Below the pieces are notes generated by a model. That model worked only from the letters and a program-made list of their open reading frames with translations. It had not been told where the DNA came from and did not search any database. Position numbers and translations under genes: made by a program. Below are positions 61,650 to 64,000 of a DNA stretch of 64,000 bases, piece by piece. This DNA comes from Ruminococcus sp. (GTDB lineage Bacteria; Bacillota; Clostridia; Oscillospirales; Ruminococcaceae), in the NCBI GenBank assembly GCA_021199305.1, contig JAJQIH010000041.1:1-64000 (forward strand), read 5' to 3'. How positions within the stretch are numbered: position 1 is the stretch's first letter; every line of letters starts with the position of its first letter.

Positions 61650-62870
61650 TTACTCGTTGTTTTTCAATATTTCTCTCGGGTTGGTTCTGCCGATTATCGC
61701 AAGCGGCATTATGATTGCTGTTATCAGATATAGCACCACTACCGCTAAGCAGGCGAGAAGCTGCCACGAGCCAAATTCAATTACTGTGTTCTTCAGCAGT
61801 CCTGATTTATCTCCTATAAATAGCGCAAGAGCCGCCAGAACTGCTGCTATTGCCGCAGTCACAATGGACGAAAATACGCTGATGAAAACGCATTGCTTCC
61901 AACGGCTTCCGCAAATATAATATACGCCGTAGCTTCTCAGCTGCTTTTTGGCGTTGATTGCGGACATACAAATCGTTGTGACAATTGTAAACAGCAGAAC
62001 GCCTACCACTATCGGGAGCAGGAATATAAGGTTTGTTTTTACTTCGTCCATTGTATTCTCGCCAATGGATTCGGCATTCATTCCGCTGCCTACTGACATT
62101 GCAAGTGAAAGTATTTCCTCAACTCTCTCATCGCTTGTCGAATCGTCAAGCTTTATAAGCGCACATTTATCAATATAATAGTAGTATCCGCACCTGTCAA
62201 TATCCTCCTGAGCTACTATTATATAAGGCTCGTTTTGTGTGTCGGAATTTATAAGATAATTCGGGAAGAAATCGTCCGCCTTATACGAGGACATATCTCC
62301 GCTCGGTTTTTTGAATATTGCGGCGCTGTTTTTTATCTTGCCGACAATTCTTACAGTTATAGGTTCTCCCGATTCCGTTTCGGCGGTAAGCTCGTCGCCT
62401 ACCTCTAAGTTGCTATAATTTTCAGTTACAACTGCATTTACGACCCCGTCTTCCTGACTTACCTCGCTAAGCCATTTTCCGTCCTCCAAAAGCGGCTTGA
62501 AGCCTTCAACTATCTCCTCCGGATAACCCATTCCCCGAATGCTTACGTTCATACTATTGCCTGTGAAGTTGAAGCTAAAGGAGGTCTGCGCGCAGACGCT
62601 TTCCGCTTCGGGAATTTTTTCAAAAATAGCTTCGTATGAGGTGAGCTGTTTATCGTAAGATACCCTGTTCGACAGCGTTTCAGGTATGATATATAGGCTC
62701 TTTGAGTTCAAATAATTGGACAAAGGCTCGTAAAATCGAAGCTGTGAGCGGACTGACGAAACGGTGAAAATTGCTGTTATCAGCACCGCCGCTATCTCTA
62801 TTACTATCAGCAGGTTTATTTTCAGATTTCTTACGAACTCCAGATACCCCAGTTTTATGTATGTGAACAT
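61650..62870 (-). CDS. FtsX-like ABC permease
   Basis: A 406-aa protein with one N-terminal membrane helix (about 19-40), a large extracellular domain (about 45-280) and three C-terminal membrane segments (about 290-395), ending near INAKKQLRSYGVYYICGS and IGRTNPREILKN. This is the MacB/FtsX layout. The start ATG directly follows the stop of the upstream permease, with GGAGGG inside that gene. With the adjacent ATPase and second permease it makes a heteromeric exporter. Confidence 0.85.
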   Translation of the reverse strand: MFTYIKLGYLEFVRNLKINLLIVIEIAAVLITAIFTVSSVRSQLRFYEPLSNYLNSKSLYIIPETLSNRVSYDKQLTSYEAIFEKIPEAESVCAQTSFSFNFTGNSMNVSIRGMGYPEEIVEGFKPLLEDGKWLSEVSQEDGVVNAVVTENYSNLEVGDELTAETESGEPITVRIVGKIKNSAAIFKKPSGDMSSYKADDFFPNYLINSDTQNEPYIIVAQEDIDRCGYYYYIDKCALIKLDDSTSDERVEEILSLAMSVGSGMNAESIGENTMDEVKTNLIFLLPIVVGVLLFTIVTTICMSAINAKKQLRSYGVYYICGSRWKQCVFISVFSSIVTAAIAAVLAALALFIGDKSGLLKNTVIEFGSWQLLACLAVVVLYLITAIIMPLAIIGRTNPREILKNNE

Positions 62871-64000
62871 TTACGTTCCCTCCCTCAATAGCTCCACTGG
62901 TGAGCGTGAAATTTGTGCTATTATCATTGCGTTTAAAACTATATATGAGATTGCGGCATAGATTAAGAACATAATGCCGTAAATCTTCAGGTTATACACC
63001 TCGGCGCAGTATGGATAATATTTTGTAAGCCACGGCAGAACGGCAAAATTGAAAATAACTGCACAAATTACAAAAATTACAACAGATATTCCCAGCGTTT
63101 CGGTTATATAAATTCTGCGAATTTTGTTCTTTGTAGCTCCTGTCAGCCTGAAAATTGCAAGCGTTTTTCTGCGGGTTGTCAGGACATATCTATAGAGAAC
63201 CGCAAGGTTTATCGCTGCGGCGAAGGCAATTATTACTGACAGCCAGATATTTGTGTTGTAAAAGGTCTGCTTATCGACGTTTACGACGGCTACGTCTAAG
63301 TCGTTTACCAACATATCGCCGAGGTACTCGTTCATAATCGAAACGTATTTGTTGTTTTCTTCGACAGTAAGCGGTTCGTTGAATTTAACGAACATACCCG
63401 AATACATATATAATTCATCTGGTGCATTTATCAGCGGAATATACATATAGCTTCTCAATCCGCTTGAACCCTGTCCAATGATTTTATACTCATTTCCTAA
63501 AAGATTTACATAATATTCTCCATCATCTTCCCGTATAGAAAGTCCTTCTGTTTGAACAGCGTTGTTATTTATATATTCCGCATTTGCTATGCATACTGCT
63601 TCTCCATTTTGTATTTCTTCGTCAGTAAAAAATCTACCTACAAAACCAAGCTCTTGTTGTTCATAGGATCTTAACAACGTGGTCTTTTCAAAAGTATATT
63701 CTCCGTCGTGCTTTGCAAGCATTGTTGTTATTCCTACTGGGAACGCTTGCTGTGTGCTGTAATATTCTATCGCCTCACTATTCATCTGTTCAGTCATCAA
63801 TACAAGTTCAACATAGTCGAGCTTAGAGTCAAAATAATCTGTAAGTTCATATAGCATAGGCTTTACTTCACCTAATGTTTTGGTGTAATTTTCAGTATCT
63901 AAATCTATGGTATACATCATATACCGGTAATCGTCCTCACTGTATTCTTCATCCTCGTCGCCGAAAATTCCGTCGCCGTGCAAGCCAGCGGTCGATATAT
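62871..64000 (-). CDS. FtsX-like ABC permease, 5' end outside the window
   Basis: The frame is open to the window edge, so the N terminus (first membrane helix and part of the extracellular domain) is not included. The visible ~376 residues hold an acidic extracellular domain (GDEDEEYSEDDYRYMMY), then three membrane segments with LTTRRKTLAIFRLTGATKNKIRRIYI between the first two, and end ISRSPVELLREGT. The RRKTLAIFRLTGA stretch is typical of FtsX-like permeases. Partner of the permease at 61650-62870. Confidence 0.83.
   Translation of the reverse strand, partial: ISTAGLHGDGIFGDEDEEYSEDDYRYMMYTIDLDTENYTKTLGEVKPMLYELTDYFDSKLDYVELVLMTEQMNSEAIEYYSTQQAFPVGITTMLAKHDGEYTFEKTTLLRSYEQQELGFVGRFFTDEEIQNGEAVCIANAEYINNNAVQTEGLSIREDDGEYYVNLLGNEYKIIGQGSSGLRSYMYIPLINAPDELYMYSGMFVKFNEPLTVEENNKYVSIMNEYLGDMLVNDLDVAVVNVDKQTFYNTNIWLSVIIAFAAAINLAVLYRYVLTTRRKTLAIFRLTGATKNKIRRIYITETLGISVVIFVICAVIFNFAVLPWLTKYYPYCAEVYNLKIYGIMFLIYAAISYIVLNAMIIAQISRSPVELLREGT

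Noticed and set aside
1-64000. CRISPR arrays, insertion sequences, prophage genes or toxin-antitoxin pairs
   Set aside because: No regularly spaced repeats, transposase, integrase or phage structural frames were seen anywhere in the window.

Overview
The window looks like chromosomal core genome of a spore-forming low-GC Gram-positive bacterium of class Clostridia, most likely a gut Ruminococcaceae/Oscillospiraceae relative. This is an inference from gene content: a SpoIIE phosphatase, glgB-glgC-glgD-glgA, two T-box leaders, ECF transporter core genes, a ClpE-type ATPase, and many consensus sigma-A promoters with 17-nt spacers. I saw no IS element, prophage, CRISPR array or obvious transferred island.

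Layout. 1-6.9 kb (minus): glycogen operon glgB-glgC-glgD-glgA, then a secreted cysteine-peptidase-like protein behind the operon terminator. 7.1-14.1 kb (minus): spoIIE, metA, ftsH, tilS. 14.1-20.3 kb (minus): a DNA replication/RNA turnover/c-di-AMP operon (RNase J, GdpP, L9, DnaB, running into TilS) from one perfect consensus promoter through a structured leader. 20.3-21.4 kb (minus): an unannotated protein that I read as a degenerate phosphohexomutase. 21.6-27.5 kb (plus): nadB-nadC, a threonine-aldolase-like PLP enzyme, uridine phosphorylase and two lipoproteins (PASTA, DHHW). 27.6-34.4 kb (plus): Trp T-box and a complete trpE-trpGD-trpC-trpF-trpB-trpA operon. 34.5-38.4 kb (minus): dTDP-glucose dehydratase and a bifunctional fucokinase/GDP-fucose pyrophosphorylase. 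38.6 kb: tRNA-Leu(CAA). 38.8-43.9 kb (plus): a small membrane protein, then Ala T-box, alaS, HIT protein, purD. 43.9-56.8 kb (minus): a long run ruvC-ruvA, glmM, an rRNA methyltransferase-like gene, ecfA1-ecfA2, ruvB, ecfT, truA, a DUF5711-like protein, cvpA, a ClpE-like ATPase, and an M50 protease. 56.9-57.8 kb (minus): HepA/Gx membrane protein and a NusG domain II protein. 58.2-60.9 kb (plus): murA, walJ-like, rlmH. 61.0-64.0 kb (minus): an ABC ATPase and two FtsX-like permeases, the last cut by the window edge.

Most genes are ordinary housekeeping. The unusual material is in control regions and odd proteins: (1) a degenerate phosphohexomutase that keeps an SxSH motif but has lost the metal, sugar and phosphate loops; (2) RNase J with a ~117-residue basic low-complexity N-terminal extension, behind a leader that holds a terminator-like hairpin inside a small upstream ORF ending in an ATGA overlap; (3) a histone-H1-like tail on the glycogen branching enzyme; (4) a Spo0A-type promoter with a 21-nt spacer before spoIIE; (5) two places where the terminator of one gene abuts or contains the ribosome binding site of the next; (6) a 470-nt intergenic region at 57.8-58.2 kb with a 19-bp hairpin between divergent promoters, a candidate structured RNA and a pair of 16-nt direct repeats 42 bp apart; (7) ruvB inserted inside an ECF transporter operon.
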